64,000 nt of DNA from Centroberyx gerrardi (GCF_048128805.1 NC_136000.1:14478854-14542853); one strand, 5' to 3'; shown: positions 12,001-31,441, numbered from the stretch's first letter. The notes: generated by a model from the sequence alone, not told the origin. Numbers and translations: made by a program.

Positions 12001-15000
12001 TGACTATACTATAACGTGCAGTGAAACCTACTTAATACACTAGTATGACTAATAGATTCAGTCTAGGTCCAACATTACCTTGAGGGGACCAATGACTATC
12101 AGTACCACTGGAATACACACTTAGGTCCAGTTTGACTGAACAGTGCCAGGATAAGGGTGACAGGATATTTCCAACACCAGTGTTATACAGAGAAGGCTTC
12201 GTGAGCTACTCAGTGAATCCCTGCTTAAGTTTGAGCATGCAGTAAACCACAACTTCACAAACAGAGGACACATAGACCTTGTATTCATCTGACTACCTCT
12301 CTATTATAGCAAGCTGTCCTGTCATTGTGCCCATTTCCTCCATCTCACCTTCAAACAAAACGAGAACAGAGAGTAATGGGAGGGATTGACACATCTGCGA
12401 TTGTTGGTGAGACAGCTGCTGTTTCCTTGTTTCTTTTGAAGCATGACTAATCAGTTGCTGTCTTCCTGGATATTGGTGAGAAAGTTAGAATTACACTGAA
12501 CCAGTCAGTCAGAAAGCTCCACCTCAGGCTTGTGTTGCATTAATATTGAACTGAACAGACAGTAAGAGCAGAGAGAGTTTCTTCTAAACTACAGCGTATC
12601 AGATGATAGATGGCACCTCATAGGTTATAAAGCCAGTCCAGGTATTTACAATTAAAGGTAAAACACATAGCACTGTAACTGTAGTTCCTGAAATATATCC
12701 CAGAAATATTTCTTGGATTTACAATTTTGACCATTTCCCAAACACTTCCGGCAGAAAACCCTCGAATGACAGGAATCACAATTTTCATGCCAGTGTTCCC
12801 ATGATAACCCATCTAAATTTTCAACAAGCAAATCCATTTTTGCAGAAAAGCTGCAGCAAAAACACATACGGTTGCTATAATCACTGAAAAATCCTGTGTG
12901 CATTCCATTACATTTTTCTAATGCTACAGAGGGCGAGAGAGAGAGAGAGAGTTGTACCTTCTGACTGGCGAGCTCCTCTTGGAGTTTGGCCTGTTCCTGG
13001 TGCAGGCGGCTCAGCTCTTCCTGCTGGGTCTGAAGGCGAAGCTGCATCTCCATGGGTTTGCTGCCGTTACATTCCACTGGGGAGCTCTCGGCGCTGCGGG
13101 TCTCAGCATTGCGCCCAAATTTCATGTCTCGAAGGAATGGCTTCTTGGGCCGTGATGAATTGCGCCCAAAGTCAAAGTTAAAAGCTGATCCAATGGAATC
13201 TGAGAGAACAGAATTTCATCATTTTTATTTGCCTGTGATCCACACCCATGATTTTGAATTGTACGCATACGAATAAGCAGATATAAACAAACATGAATTA
13301 AAGTGACTTAGGGGAGTGGAGGCAGGCAGAGCATTTTCAGAAAATAAGATTTTTTGACCATTTGTTAGAATATTCAGCAAATAATCATTGGAACCAGATA
13401 AGAGAAAGACATTGTATCTTAACAGTGGAAATCATGCTGCTATCTAGAGTAACTGTCAGAGTGTTAAACGCAGGCAGCAGGGAGTGGACATACTTCTGTG
13501 TGTGTCTGGATGAGGTTTCTGTTCAGCCATGTCCTTGGAAGGAGGATCCACCAGCTCCCACTCCTCTACGTTGTTGCCGGTGTAAAACACGCTGCGTCTG
13601 TTCTCTCCTCCTCGCCCCGGCCGCAAATAAGACATGGAGTTCCTGACAGAACAGAAACAGGAGGGTCGATAAAATCAGGAGTGGAATGCATCAGCACTAC
13701 AGTAGATAGTAGCCTGTTGCTGCTCTGTAAACTGGCTCAAATCCATGAGGCAACAAGGACAAACAGTAGGGAAGCCTGATAACCTGTTTCTTTGTAACTC
13801 AGAGGTTGAGATGTTCTCAGAATCAACAGCATCAGCACAAAGTTTCTTTGTTTGAGTTCTCTAAAAACTTTTCTCAATATGGAGAAAATACCATGCAATT
13901 GCCCACAACATATGGAATATACAGTCCATACAGAATCCAGTCCTGCAACTAAAGACCTCTATATGTCTGGATCACACTTGATGGGAGAACCTGGCTTACA
14001 AATAAACCATCTGAAATCAAGAAAACAACATTATGATGAAATGACTGGATTTAAAAGTATTTAAACACAACTAAATTATTATTATTTCAGGACGCTTGTG
14101 GTGTCTAACCATTTCCCGTCAGGTGTACCTTTGAGTGTTGTGTGAAGGAAGTTCTGTTTTTCACACTTCAGAAAGTGAGACCACTACAAATATAAATCGA
14201 TTTCACACAGTTTCATTCTGTGCAGCAGGATGGAATCGTACCTTCCACGCCTTACTAACACCTCCGTTCGGCTGTTAAGGTTTTTGGACTTCAGTTGTGG
14301 TCTGGGCTGATCATGGGCTATAGCTGCAGAAACTGCCATGGGTGAAACTTCAGGATTTAGTCACAAAACCAGTGGGTATAGTTGGCTGCTCCATTGGCCT
14401 CCATTTTAGTTAGTGAGAATGATTTTGCACGGGTCTGGAGTCCAAAATAGTATTAATAAGTATTTTTTTAGCCCTAGAAACACCCCTTGCACACCACAAT
14501 ATGAGAAACCAAATCAAGTTGACCAAGATATCATAAACGGAAGAGAATACTCAAAAAAGACATGGAGATATGCTGTTAGCAGCAGGCAATGTCTCAGCTC
14601 AAATGCCTATAAGATGTCTGTCCATCTTAACCTACAACCTCTCTTTCCATTTCACAGTGGATACAAAGTTCCAAACCTAATCTCACATATTTGTCATTCT
14701 AGTGAGTTACATCACTTGAATGGACGTGTTGTATGCCCCAGAAAAGGAACTGCATGCTAGAGCAAAGTACTATAGATGTAACCATTTCCTCTACTGCAGC
14801 CAACCTCAGGAAGGACCGAAGAGGTATTTTCTTTCCTCAGTATAGCTGTATTAGGACACATAGTTGAGACACTGGCTAAGCTTGTTCAGCAGGCACTGAA
14901 AACAATGACTTGAACATATACTTTCTCACTAAGAAAATGAAGCTAGGTTGCATTAAATCCTCCTCCAAGTTAGTGTTGTCCGGCTGCAGCAGTGCTTCAG

Positions 15001-18000
15001 CTCAGCTCTTGGCCTTACCTGAGTTCTGTACCCCAGTTTTTGAGGGAGAAGTTGAGGGGGTTGTTGGACAGGCCAGACGGCCCTCTGGCAGACTGCATGC
15101 CCACCATTCCCCCTCCATCTGTGTCCGTCTCCATGGCAAAGTCGCTGCGGACCTTCTCCATGCTCTCACTTGGCTTTTCAAAAAGGAAGGCATCTGAAAT
15201 CCAACAGAGAGACGCTTTTCAAAGATTACTAGAATAAGAAGAATAGCGTTCTAACAGAATAGCATTACTAGCACTGCTACTGTTGGTTCTCCGGCCCCTA
15301 TGACTAACTATGAGTAAAGCTTTATCAGGAAATGGGATTGCAATTGTCCTGAGTAAGCTCCAGAGAAGTAGCTCTGCTTGAAGCAATATCTGGTGTTACC
15401 CAGAATGCTTTACCGGGGTGTGTCTGTCTGTGGGTCCCTGAGCAGCTCGCCAACCATCAGACAATATGCAGTCTGAGGTCAGCACACTAAATAGATCTCT
15501 CCTCTTGGTACGAAATGAGCTGGAAAAGTGTGGGAACATCTTATGTAAGGACCGAGCCGCTCTTACTCTTTCCAAAATAATGTTGTCACACCCGGAGGTG
15601 AAGCCAAGAGCCGCTGACACATCGTTCTCTTTACACCGTAATTCAAGGGTAAAATTGGTCAGACTCCTTCCGCTACAATGCAACCACACCAACGTGATGA
15701 AGCATCTCATCAAATCACTATGCTCTTAACTTAGCATATGTATGGAGAGTATTTTAATAGGCAGGACTCTCGTAAAATCCTGGCAATTTTCCATGTGTCA
15801 CGATGAAAAACACACTAGCTCTGTTAAATGTGGAAATGGATTAAAGTGAAAACAAATGTGGCCCTGAGTGATGTACGATGTTCAAACTATGAATTAACAT
15901 ATTCAGACAAGAAAGTAACAAAGCCTATTATCTTTTCTAAAAATAATTCACCCTGCACCAACTCTAATATGGTAAATTAGTTGATTGCAAACTGACAGTT
16001 GCACATGTTAATTTACCAGAATGGCAATGAAATTCAAACCAGCATGGTGTGGGTATGCAGAATCATAAGCCTATCTATCGTTAGGCCAATACTAGATCCT
16101 CCACCACCTTGGCCATACTGTAAAGCCTAGCCACATTAATCTTGTACTATCCATAAAAACAGCCACATTAAAATGTCAAATGTCCTTTCCACAGTGAAAA
16201 TTCCAATTAAGCAGATGTCACTGCTCTTTAAAAGGCGGTCAGACTTCACAGGCCGTCTCTCTCCTCCCACACACTTCATCACAGCTCTTTGACAAAAGCT
16301 CAATGGCTTCTGAGGCTAAAATGGCAGAGGATATCACAAGAAATGCATACAAACACAATATCCAAGCAGAACAGCAAGCACCAGACACATTAGGACTTTG
16401 CTATTCAGCAAATTCTGTAAAATAAAACACACCCCATATGCATTACATGAGAAGAACTATCTTTTTCCCTTTTTTGATTTGTCATTCAGTCACTGCGTGG
16501 CATAGCCCCACCCACATAGTAAGACCAAATCTTTCTACAGGAACTCAGGAACTTGGCAACAGAATAACTGTCACTTTTGTTTGCAGCTCTTATGTAAATA
16601 TTAATCCTTATACAGGCGTTTTCTTTCAGCTGTGTGTGGAAGTGATAAAACAGAACAGAGAAACAAAGGTGTGTGTGTGTGTGTGTGTGTGCATACACTG
16701 TATGCCTATGTGTGTGTGTGTGTGTGTGTGTACCTGCCTACCATTGTCTTTGGCTACGAGGCCAGTGTGTGGGTAGAGGAGGGTTGGGGAACTCCAGCTG
16801 TCTCTCTGGCCAGAGCCGCGTGTGTTGCTGTACTCCCATCGCTTCTGCTGTAACTGTTGCAGCCAGTAATGCATCACCTGCCTGTTGGGGGCCTTGGAAC
16901 ACACACACACACACGCACACACACACACGCACACACACACGCATGCACACACGGTTATTCATTGGAGTGGATAAAATAAGTCACTGTTCAAAAATAGGTT
17001 TCTGTGAGCTACTTTCAACATGCTCATTTCTCATTCCTATATTCCACATGACAAATAAGCAGCAACATGAACACCTAGGCTAGCAAACTGATAAGCTGCC
17101 TGGGGAATAAATAAAAAAGTCCAAGAGCGCATGCATTTCAGTGGAAGCTAGGATCCGTCATGTGAATCAGCACAGATGCTAGTTTCAGTCTCAGTTCCAG
17201 CCTCGGGCCACGCAAGCTGTTAGCCATTAACCATTCACACAGTCTGCTCAGAATGATGGAGACTTCAGCTGCCAGCCAGAGTAAGTGAAACTAGAGGCGG
17301 TGGTTTTCTCTGCCACCTCTGTCGTCGTTGTTGTTGTTGTTGCTGTTGCCACCTGTCCTGAAACTGAACCCACTGGCACAGTCACATCACATGACAGTAA
17401 GGGGGAGCGAGAGACCATCATCACATGAGATGCTGTGAGGCATCCATGACCTCCCAGAACCCCCGGAATATGTGCAGTCATGGTCATTAGATGGATAAAA
17501 TTACCTCATGGCTAATTTTCATTCTGGCCAATAGAAACAGTGGATCAGTGCTTTCAGCCTATCAAGTGTTGAATTAGGCCCTACTTAGTAAGGTGACACA
17601 TATAGCCTACATACCTAACACACTGGGAAGCATTGTTGTTGAACAGTAACGTTAATTGAGACTTGTAATATCACATCTCCTCCCTGCTACATTGTCCACA
17701 GAGGAAAGTCGCTTATCTGGCAAATCAATGCTCTAATAAAACTGTCAACAAGTGAGAATGGGTGTGTCTGCCTTCCTCACAATGAGAAAGGAAGTGACAA
17801 ATCACACCAAAATAGGGTCATTTTTGGCAAGGCAGGGATACACACTCACCCATGCTGAAAGTTTGTTTAGATTTTAGTTCGCCTACCTTCAGGAGAAACT
17901 CCTTCCCGGACGTGCGGATCTCGAACTGACCCTCGTCCCCCTCCACATCGTAGCTGAAGCATGCATCGCCTATCTCGATGTGCCCGAGCGGCAAGGCATC

Positions 18001-18228
18001 CTGAGGAGTCTTGAAGTAATACAAATAACATTTCCTCGGGTCATAAACGAACCACCTCGGTCTGTACCCCCTCAGCGGCCCCTTGCTGGCGAGTTTGTTC
18101 AGGTAGCCGCATAACTTGGAGGCCTGCTCCCTCGCGCCCTCGACTTCGGCCACATCCACCGACCTGGAGGCCAGAATCCGCGAAGCTGTCGGGGAATTTG
18201 CTTCGCTGCCATCCTCCTCTTCGTGCAT
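6026..18228 (-). CDS. tbc1d2b: TBC1 domain family member 2B (Rab GTPase-activating protein), 13 coding exons, 967 aa
   Basis: Coding exons in transcript order: 18228-17887, 16892-16742, 15193-15019, 13642-13494, 13199-12958, 10940-10521, 10280-10170, 9976-9780, 8727-8233, 7882-7765, 7438-7253, 6917-6796, 6221-6026. All introns are GT..AG and all phases join, giving 967 aa (human TBC1D2B has 963). Domains: an N-terminal PH domain (about 38-145), a low-complexity linker, a coiled coil (about 325-580) and a C-terminal TBC GAP domain (about 665-870). Both catalytic fingers are visible: Arg720 in IELDLLR and Gln757 in GYCQG. TBC1D2 family proteins stimulate GTP hydrolysis by endosomal Rabs and act in endosome maturation; that role is known for the family, not shown here. 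The start at 18228 was chosen because it leaves 38 residues before LCGYL, like human; an in-frame ATG at 18441 would add 71 residues with no counterpart. It resembles 2B rather than TBC1D2A across the whole length. Confidence 0.96.
12929..12950. repeat. (GA)n microsatellite at a tbc1d2b donor
   Basis: A short GA run whose complement is a CT run starting about seven bases after the donor of the 13199-12958 exon. It is probably incidental to splicing. Confidence 0.8.
16669..16731. repeat. (GT)n microsatellites downstream of tbc1d2b exon 2
   Basis: Two pure GT runs, 16669-16691 and 16709-16731, separated by a short mixed stretch. In the tbc1d2b transcript (minus strand) they read as AC/CA repeats starting about 10 bases after the exon 2 donor. 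CA repeats are known binding sites for the splicing factor hnRNP L. Confidence 0.9.
16899..16953. repeat. (AC)n microsatellite upstream of tbc1d2b exon 2
   Basis: A nearly pure AC run with a few GC interruptions. In the tbc1d2b transcript it is a GU repeat ending about six bases before the exon 2 acceptor, so it takes the place of a normal polypyrimidine tract. It is complementary to the CA repeats on the other side of the same exon. Confidence 0.9.
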
Positions 18229-24663
<6,435 letters not shown>

Positions 24664-26585
24664 TGAAGAGATTACCTCACCAACTACTGCAGTAAACATT
24701 TACTTACTTTGACACTACTGCCTAATATACACTCAATGATAGCTTCCTTTATATATTTAACATGAGCTCATGTGTGATGATATCTATTCAAACAATGTCT
24801 TATATATATTTTTGCCTTTTAATATGTCTTTATTTGAAAATGAAAATGTAACCAAGATGTTATGTATGTGTATGTGCTGGACACTATACAGGTGTCACTA
24901 TTCTATAAATAAGAGATTCTAAAAAGAAAACTTGTATACCTCTCTGGGTGATGATTACAGTCAGAAATGCGGGGCCTGTGTTTTAATGTTGGATAGAAAC
25001 CCTGTGGTTAGACCAAGATGGGGGAGGCAGCCAGTCAGATGTTTGCAGAGGAGTTCAGGCAGACGGCTCCTGCAGTTTGTTCACTGCCTGCCGTCTCCAG
25101 TGATCCTCATTCTCACGGACAGGGTGAGGGCGCGTGGGCTGGGCTGTAAATTGAACAGCAGATGATACTATCCATCAAGTTCAGAGGACGAGGGTGGAGA
25201 AATACATCAGACTGCTAAAAGAAATAGGCAAGTTTCAGGCAGCCACAACTAAACTGAATGGTGCCTTCTAAAACATGCCTTCTAGTCAACAATGCCTTTT
25301 TCCCTCCTGATGCAGTATAGGTTGAAGTAAATTGTTTTCATCTGTGGCATTTATACCAAAGGTGACAAAACTATGAGCCACATTAAAATAGGTTATGACC
25401 TTTAACAACCTGTTTAGGAAAATGGATGTTACATCATTACATTCACCCTCTTACACAACTCAAAATTGATATTAGACTCTTCTAAATCTTGTAAATATGA
25501 TCATCTGTGGAATGAGAGACTAGTGTTTCACTTCCACATCTGGAATATACAGCATCTAAGGTACAGCTAAATCAACTTTTTTTTTTTAAGGCTATACAGT
25601 ACTTACTGCAGGTAAAGACATTGCAGTGCATACCTATACTGTATGTAAAGATGCATTAACACCCACACTCACACTGCAGGTACAACAGCAAGTTTAGCCT
25701 ATGAAGTACAGACATACAGTGAACGACTTTGAAAACTTTGGTCTTTTGAGTAAAAGGAGACAGGTAGTATTTCACAAGAGCTGTCAATGAAGAATATCAT
25801 GTGATAAGTAACATAATAGCCTCATAATGGGAGGAAAAAGGAGGAAACAAAAGAGTGCAGAGCTGCTCCTGTACATGTTAGAGTACTATACTTCTGTGTG
25901 TAGTGTGCAAGATGCAAATAACAAATTTATCGATCTACAGGATGGATAATTTATCAATAGCGATTACCCTCAATATTTATCATCAAAATGCCTATTGCAA
26001 GTGTGATGCACTTTGCTCTATCATAATTTAAATTTCAGTCTAGAAAATGTTTATTAGGCCATATTGATGCAGCGAAATAAGCTCACAGTGGAAATTCAAC
26101 AAAATCCACATACAGTATGTGTTCAGAGCTGATAACTGCTTTGACTAAAGCTTGTTCCTGTCAATGGTGTGCCTCATTCACAGGAAATTTCATTTGCATA
26201 AAGACCTCAAGCAGCTGTGTAGCTGCAGCAAGGGGAAGTTGTGGTCATAGATGTAGAAAAGTCATTTATTCATTGTTTATTATTGTCTGATGCTCCCTTA
26301 GGTATATTCTAATTATAGTTTTAGTGGTAATAGCACAAGATCAAAAGCTTATTTGTGTTGCTGTGCTCACAATTATTTCCATACGCCACAGTAATGTTTT
26401 TATGTGGAATATGAGATATAGAGATAAGGTCTAACTGCTGGAAAGACGGGTTAGGCCATGGAATGTAAGTATGTATGTGTACTTGAAAGATTAATATTAG
26501 TTTCACATTTCGTTCACTTTATCTCTCACAACTGAGATGCAAATGTACACAGTTTAGCATGAGAAAGTGTCACTGAAAAACAGAA
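24664..26585. other. sh2d7 3' UTR and intergenic DNA, nothing recognised
   Basis: AT-rich sequence with no convincing reading frame on either strand. I did not find a canonical AATAAA close behind the sh2d7 stop, so the end of that transcript is not fixed. Confidence 0.4.
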
Positions 26586-28150
26586 GTTTAGTTAGTTTTA
26601 GTTTATTTGTTGGGACAGTGCACATTAAAATTAATTAGAATTAGCCAAGAAGGATAGTTTTCATCCGTAGTCCCTGGACTCCCTGGACAGGTATAAAAGA
26701 ACAGGCATTAGACATTATATAGACATACATTGGTTAATAGAAAGAGGGAGTTACAGTGTCAATGTCAATATATATATACACACAAGTCAAATACAGTTAA
26801 TAAAAGGAAAAAAATAAAGACAAAATAAAATCAGTCCAACTAGAATTAGTGACTGCATAGTTGATTACTGATGAGCCATGATTTCAAGTGATTGGAAAAT
26901 GATCTGTAGGTGGTACACTTTCTTATGTTTTCTGGTAATTTATTCCAGTCATGAGATGCTTTAACTGAGAATGCTGCTTGGCTGAATGTGCTCTGTCTGA
27001 AAGGTATGGAACAGTCTCCTCTCACAGTGGCTCTGGTGGTTCGAGTTGACTGTGGCAGTGGTGTAATGAAGATACCGAGTGGAGGAGGTGTTAGGTTGTG
27101 TAAAATTTTAAAAACTAGACAGAGATTTGCAAAGGTGATCATGTTTTCCCAGCTCAAAAGGTTATGTTTCCTTAAAATATTGCAATGATGGTATCTAACA
27201 GGCTTCCTGTCCAATGTCTTTATTGTCTGTTTATATAGTGATTCTATGGGCTTCAATGTGGATGAGCTGGCTTGCCCCCAGCTTGTTGAACAGTATGTTA
27301 TGTGAGAAAAAATCATTGCATTCATAAACATTTTTGCAGCACTATTAGACATACAGTTTCTGGTGTATCTGAAGTTTGCGAGATTGAATTTGATTTTTTT
27401 TGTAACTCTCTTAACATGAGGCTTAAACGATAGATTTGAGTCGAGCATTATCCCAAGATATTTAAAATCATTAACCAGTGTGATTTTCTCACCAGAGACA
27501 AGTATATCAGGATCAGGTATGTTGTTCAATCTTTTAGTAAAGTACATGCCAACTGTTTTAGAAACGTTTAGTTGAAGGCAGGCACACTCCAGCCATATAG
27601 CAACTCGGACCATTGCATCAGTGAGTTTTGATGCAACTTGATTTTTATTTTTACCGTGTACATAAATAACTGTATCATCTGCATACATCTGGGTTTCTAC
27701 GCTGTCACAGACTGATGGGAGTTTGTTAATGTATAGGCTGAATAGCAGCGGTCCAAGTATGGATCCTTGCGGGACCCCAGTAGGTGGGTGCCCAGCAGTA
27801 GAAAGTTGGCTGTTTATTTTAACATACTGAGTTCTGTCTGTCAGATAGGAATTTATCCACTTAAGGGCGGTCTGGGAGAAATTGAATTTTGATAATGTCG
27901 AGATGAGGACTTTATGATTTACGGTGTCAAAGGCCTTTCTTAAGTCTAGGAACACCGCTCCAACAACACCACCCTTGTCCAAAAGCGCTTTGACTTTCTC
28001 AACAAAGTATCAGTTAGCTGTATCTGTTGAGTGTTTAGATCTAAAGCCAAATTGCATGGAGTGCAAGGAGAAGTAAATATTACTTCTTACAAGAGACAGA
28101 CAATGGTTTATTCTTGGCACACACTTTCATAAACGAGAAAAAACAGTAAC
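26585..28150 (-). mobile_element. L2/CR1-like non-LTR retrotransposon (LINE), 5'-truncated reverse transcriptase
   Basis: A minus-strand open frame of 378 codons (27982-26846) encodes the palm and C-terminal part of a LINE reverse transcriptase. It has FLDLRKAFDTVNH (motif A region), GVPQGSILGPLLFSLYIN and the catalytic YADDTVIY box, then the usual C-terminal tail with DWNKLPENIR. Coding similarity continues upstream to about 28130 in the same frame through one stop (TGA at 28016-28018, AACTGATAC context), including QFGFRSKHSTDTA. No endonuclease domain is seen, so it is truncated at the 5' end. The 3' side (26585-26845) is untranslated, with an A-rich tail near 26790-26830 on the coding strand. 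One stop and an otherwise intact frame suggest a fairly recent insertion. L2, CR1 and Rex-like clades cannot be separated by eye. Confidence 0.88.
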
Positions 28151-28879
28151 CTCATGTATGGAAAATTATCACAGCTGGCTGATCTTGTGTTAGTGGGTTT
28201 GTGGACCCATAAATAACTCGATGACATCACGGAAAACACAGATTTAAGCAAAATAAGAAAAATGCTGTAACAAATCATGCCCCTGCGCTCCTACCATAAC
28301 AGCACAGTATTCTGTACTGGCAACACCAGTGCGATGGATACCAAGTTAGCAATAAAACCATTCAATTTTAGACTTACAAACAAATTTATATAAAAATGAA
28401 TGTCCTTTATCATCTTTAAAAGCAATTCATGACTTGTAAAGACAAATTATTTGCCAAATCTGGGGACAGTGTTAACGCAGGACAGACATATCAGCGCCAC
28501 CCCCCCCCCACAGTAATCTCTTAACGTGCTATTGAGTAGTTTCTAAAATCTCCACTGTGGTCGTGTTATGTAAGCTTAATGGCACCATCTTAAATCAGAT
28601 CAAATTAGAGAGCAGCTGCAGTGTCACAGGGAGAAAGACACAGACTGACTGGCCCCTCTCAACCCGGGACCCGAAACAAAGCTCTAATGGCTGCTTTACA
28701 GCCGCAGTATCACGTTCCACCAGAAGCTGCCCTACTGGAATCTAAATTAGCAGATGCTCGCTGTGAGGCCTGTAATTAATGAAGCCACGCCATCAGCACT
28801 ATATTGCCCTGAATATTTGATACTGCCCTCATAAAGGGAGCTGGAGGTAACGGAATGAGGAATTAACTGCATATTAGCA

Positions 28880-29340
28880 ACGGCCCCGCTTCTCTGATGA
28901 CTGCACACTGCTTAACTGAACCCTTCAACTTCTTCACCCCCTCAGGCCTGACCAACTGCACACACAACTGGGACATTCAGTATCGATTTCTCTTTATTTT
29001 CATACCCGTCAATGGCTATGAGAACAATAATCATATCTATTACCTGTATTTTGCACATTCATGTTTTGATATAGTTGTACTTTGCTCCTCAGCTGTTACC
29101 AACTAAGCCAAATGCTGCCACACTGGAACAATGCTTCAGCTCTGAATGCATACACGTCATCTTTACTGTCACATATCTGATCTGCCCTATGTGTCATGTC
29201 CTGTTATGTCTTAGTCCTGCAGCTTGTGTGCCAATCCCGTGTTGTGTAACTATCTTGTAACGTGTCAGCACCAGTTAACTAGGTCAAATGTCTTGTGCAC
29301 CCTTTGTACTTGGCAAAATAAAAGCGATTCTGATTCAGAT
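28880..29340 (+). mobile_element. Probable LINE 3' tail ending in ATTCTG-type repeats
   Basis: The stretch has low coding content, a CTGCACACTGC-like opening, a ACCTGTATTTTGCACATT segment, and ends with GGCAAAATAAAAGCGATTCTGATTCAG near 29313-29339. Ends of the form ...AATAAAG.GATTCTGATTCTG are common on fish non-LTR retroelements. No coding part remains. The assignment comes from memory of that family signature, so it is moderate. Confidence 0.5.
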
Positions 29341-30150
29341 GTAACACCTTACTGGTTGATAAAGTGATTTGCATGTAAGTCTATCCGATGTCCAATTTTA
29401 CCTCACCAGTCCAACCTGTACTGAAGACCCGAATCATATAAAAATAATACAGTTACTATACTTCAAATGAATCTGTGGTACCTTATAGTGCAGAAGAGGA
29501 TAACCAGCAAATCATCACACAGATAACATGGCCAAGGACAAGTTCCCCCAGCTTGCCAGTTGAGATTTACTGTGTGTGTGTATGTGTGTGCAGGATGTAA
29601 TCACGCTTGTGAATGCTGAGGCAGCTCACTCCTAATGATCTCATTCTGCTTAAAAAGTCATTACAGGTTATATGATGTGGTATGTGCAGACATTATCACT
29701 TCCTGATCGTTATTGTGCACGCTCCTCGGTCATCACTGCTGGATGGGATATGAGCTGGTTATATGGGTAAGATATCACTGAACTCATTAAAGTTGCAGGT
29801 CGGTTCAGTCACTCGAATTGATTTGTTATTGGCCGACGTACAGTGATAGTTTAAGCTCCTGTATTCGAAGATTGCCTTTTCTTCCATGTTTTTACATGAC
29901 ATCCAGCCAGTATTTCACATGTTCCTTGTGTGTGAATATTAACAATAACTCCATATTTCCATGAACATTATTATCAGGTGAATGAACAGGGGATGTTATA
30001 GTAATCTTTCTATTCTTTCATTTAATATTCCACGTTGATCAGTCTTTTCATTGACCAATCTCATTCATATCATATAAGCATCACCCTTGTTCAACTCAAC
30101 TATGCTTTAAAGAAACCATTAAACAAGATAAATGCGTTCTAACAAATTAA
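29341..30150. other. Intergenic DNA with nothing recognised
   Basis: No reading frame, RNA gene or repeat family identified. It separates the sh2d7 side from the 3' end of cib2. Confidence 0.4.
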
Positions 30151-30175
30151 TTCACTCAGAACACACAGAAAAGGA

Positions 30176-30181
30176 CTTTAT
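30176..30181 (-). terminator. Poly(A) signal, probable end of cib2 mRNA
   Basis: AATAAA on the minus strand, about 1.34 kb past the cib2 stop at 31525-31527. Using it would place the whole 29-bp minisatellite inside the 3' UTR. Confidence 0.45.
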
Positions 30182-30959
30182 TCAAAGTTAAGACAAATAC
30201 CAGAATTCACATCAAATACTGAAAAATGTATATTCAAGAGGTGGCTGTGACTAACATCTCATGATAATGACTGGAGAGGCAAAAGACAAGAGATGCCACA
30301 GGAGAGTGATGGAAGCTAAAATAGTTCAGTTCAGATGACGGAGCCCTTCATTCAACTGGAGAACAGTAAAATATGATTGTCATCATGTCCCAGTTCTATA
30401 AGCAAAGACACGAACTAAACTGACTAAAAGCAACACACTGCAAGAGAAACAGAACAGTGTTCCATGCATGTAAAAATATTGCATAGCTCATATAAAAGAG
30501 TATCTGTATGCCCTTAATGTCAATGCTGTGCTTTCATTCACCTCAAGCCTCGCCCTTTGCCCTTTAACTGTCAAATATTTACTGTGTTGTTAGAGGAAAG
30601 TTCATTGAGGGAATCTAATGTGCAATGTAGGTAAAGAAGCTTTTTATGCATTCCTGGATATGCTAACATTTCAGTAATCCAAAGTGAGAATTAGAGTAAA
30701 CGGGCTCATTTCAATACCTTTGTTCTGTCTAGAAAATATGAAAAAGTAGCCTTTTCTCCCCACAAGTGACCAATCCAGGTCAAGCCCTATTATATGTGGC
30801 GATTAAAATCTGAAACATTCTGTGTTTCATGAGAAGGAAAATAAAAGTGTTCATATACAGCAAAGAGATCCAGGATCCTGAGAATCCAGCTTTATCCAGT
30901 GTGACACTTTCTAACTGAACAGACTTCAGTGAGGACAGCCGGAGAGGAGTGATGGATGT

Positions 30960-31441
30960 TTGTCTTGACGGTGGGAGAGAGAGACAGGTTGTCTTGACGG
31001 TGGGAGAGAGAGACAGTTTATCTTGACGGTGGGAGAGAGAGACAGTTTGTCTTGACGGTGGGAGAGAGAGACAGTTTATCTTGACGGTGGGAGAGAGAGA
31101 CAGTTTGTCTCGACGGTGGGAGAGAGAGACAGTTTGTCTTGATGGTGAGAGAGAGACAGGTTGTCTTGACGGTGAGAGAGAGAGACAGTTTGTCTTGACG
31201 GTGGGAGAGAGAGACAGGTTGTCTTGACGGTGGGAGAGAGTGGGAGAGAGAGACAGGTTGTTTTGACGGTGGGAGAGAGAGACAGGTTGTCTTGACGGTG
31301 GGAGAGAGTGGGAGAGAGAGACAGGTTGTTTTGACGGTGGGAGAGAGAGACAGGTTGTCTTGACGGTGGGAGAGAGAGACAGGTTGTCTTGACGGTGGGA
31401 GAGAGAGACAGGTTGTCTTGACGGTGGGAGAGAGAGACAGG
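30960..31441. repeat. 29-bp minisatellite, about 16 copies
   Basis: Tandem units read GACGGTGGGAGAGAGAGACA followed by GGTTGTCTT (29 bases) on the plus strand. Variants have AGTTTGTCTT or AGTTTATCTT, and at least two units are longer by an extra GGGAGAGAGT block, giving a higher-order pattern near 31225-31330. On the transcribed cib2 strand the unit is pyrimidine-rich and contains a small palindrome (GACAAACTGTC). It begins about 85 bases after the cib2 stop, so it is probably part of the cib2 3' UTR. The open frames crossing it are repeat artefacts. Confidence 0.93.

Noticed and set aside
14413-14760. 115-codon plus-strand open frame
   Set aside because: Within a tbc1d2b intron, no homology or domain seen; consistent with chance.
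15396-15729. Overlapping open frames on both strands, about 90-105 codons
   Set aside because: No recognisable domain; intronic to tbc1d2b. Frames open on both strands here suggest chance composition.
30960-31441. 29-bp direct repeats resembling a CRISPR array
   Set aside because: Units are head-to-tail with no unique spacers, in a vertebrate nuclear locus. This is a minisatellite.
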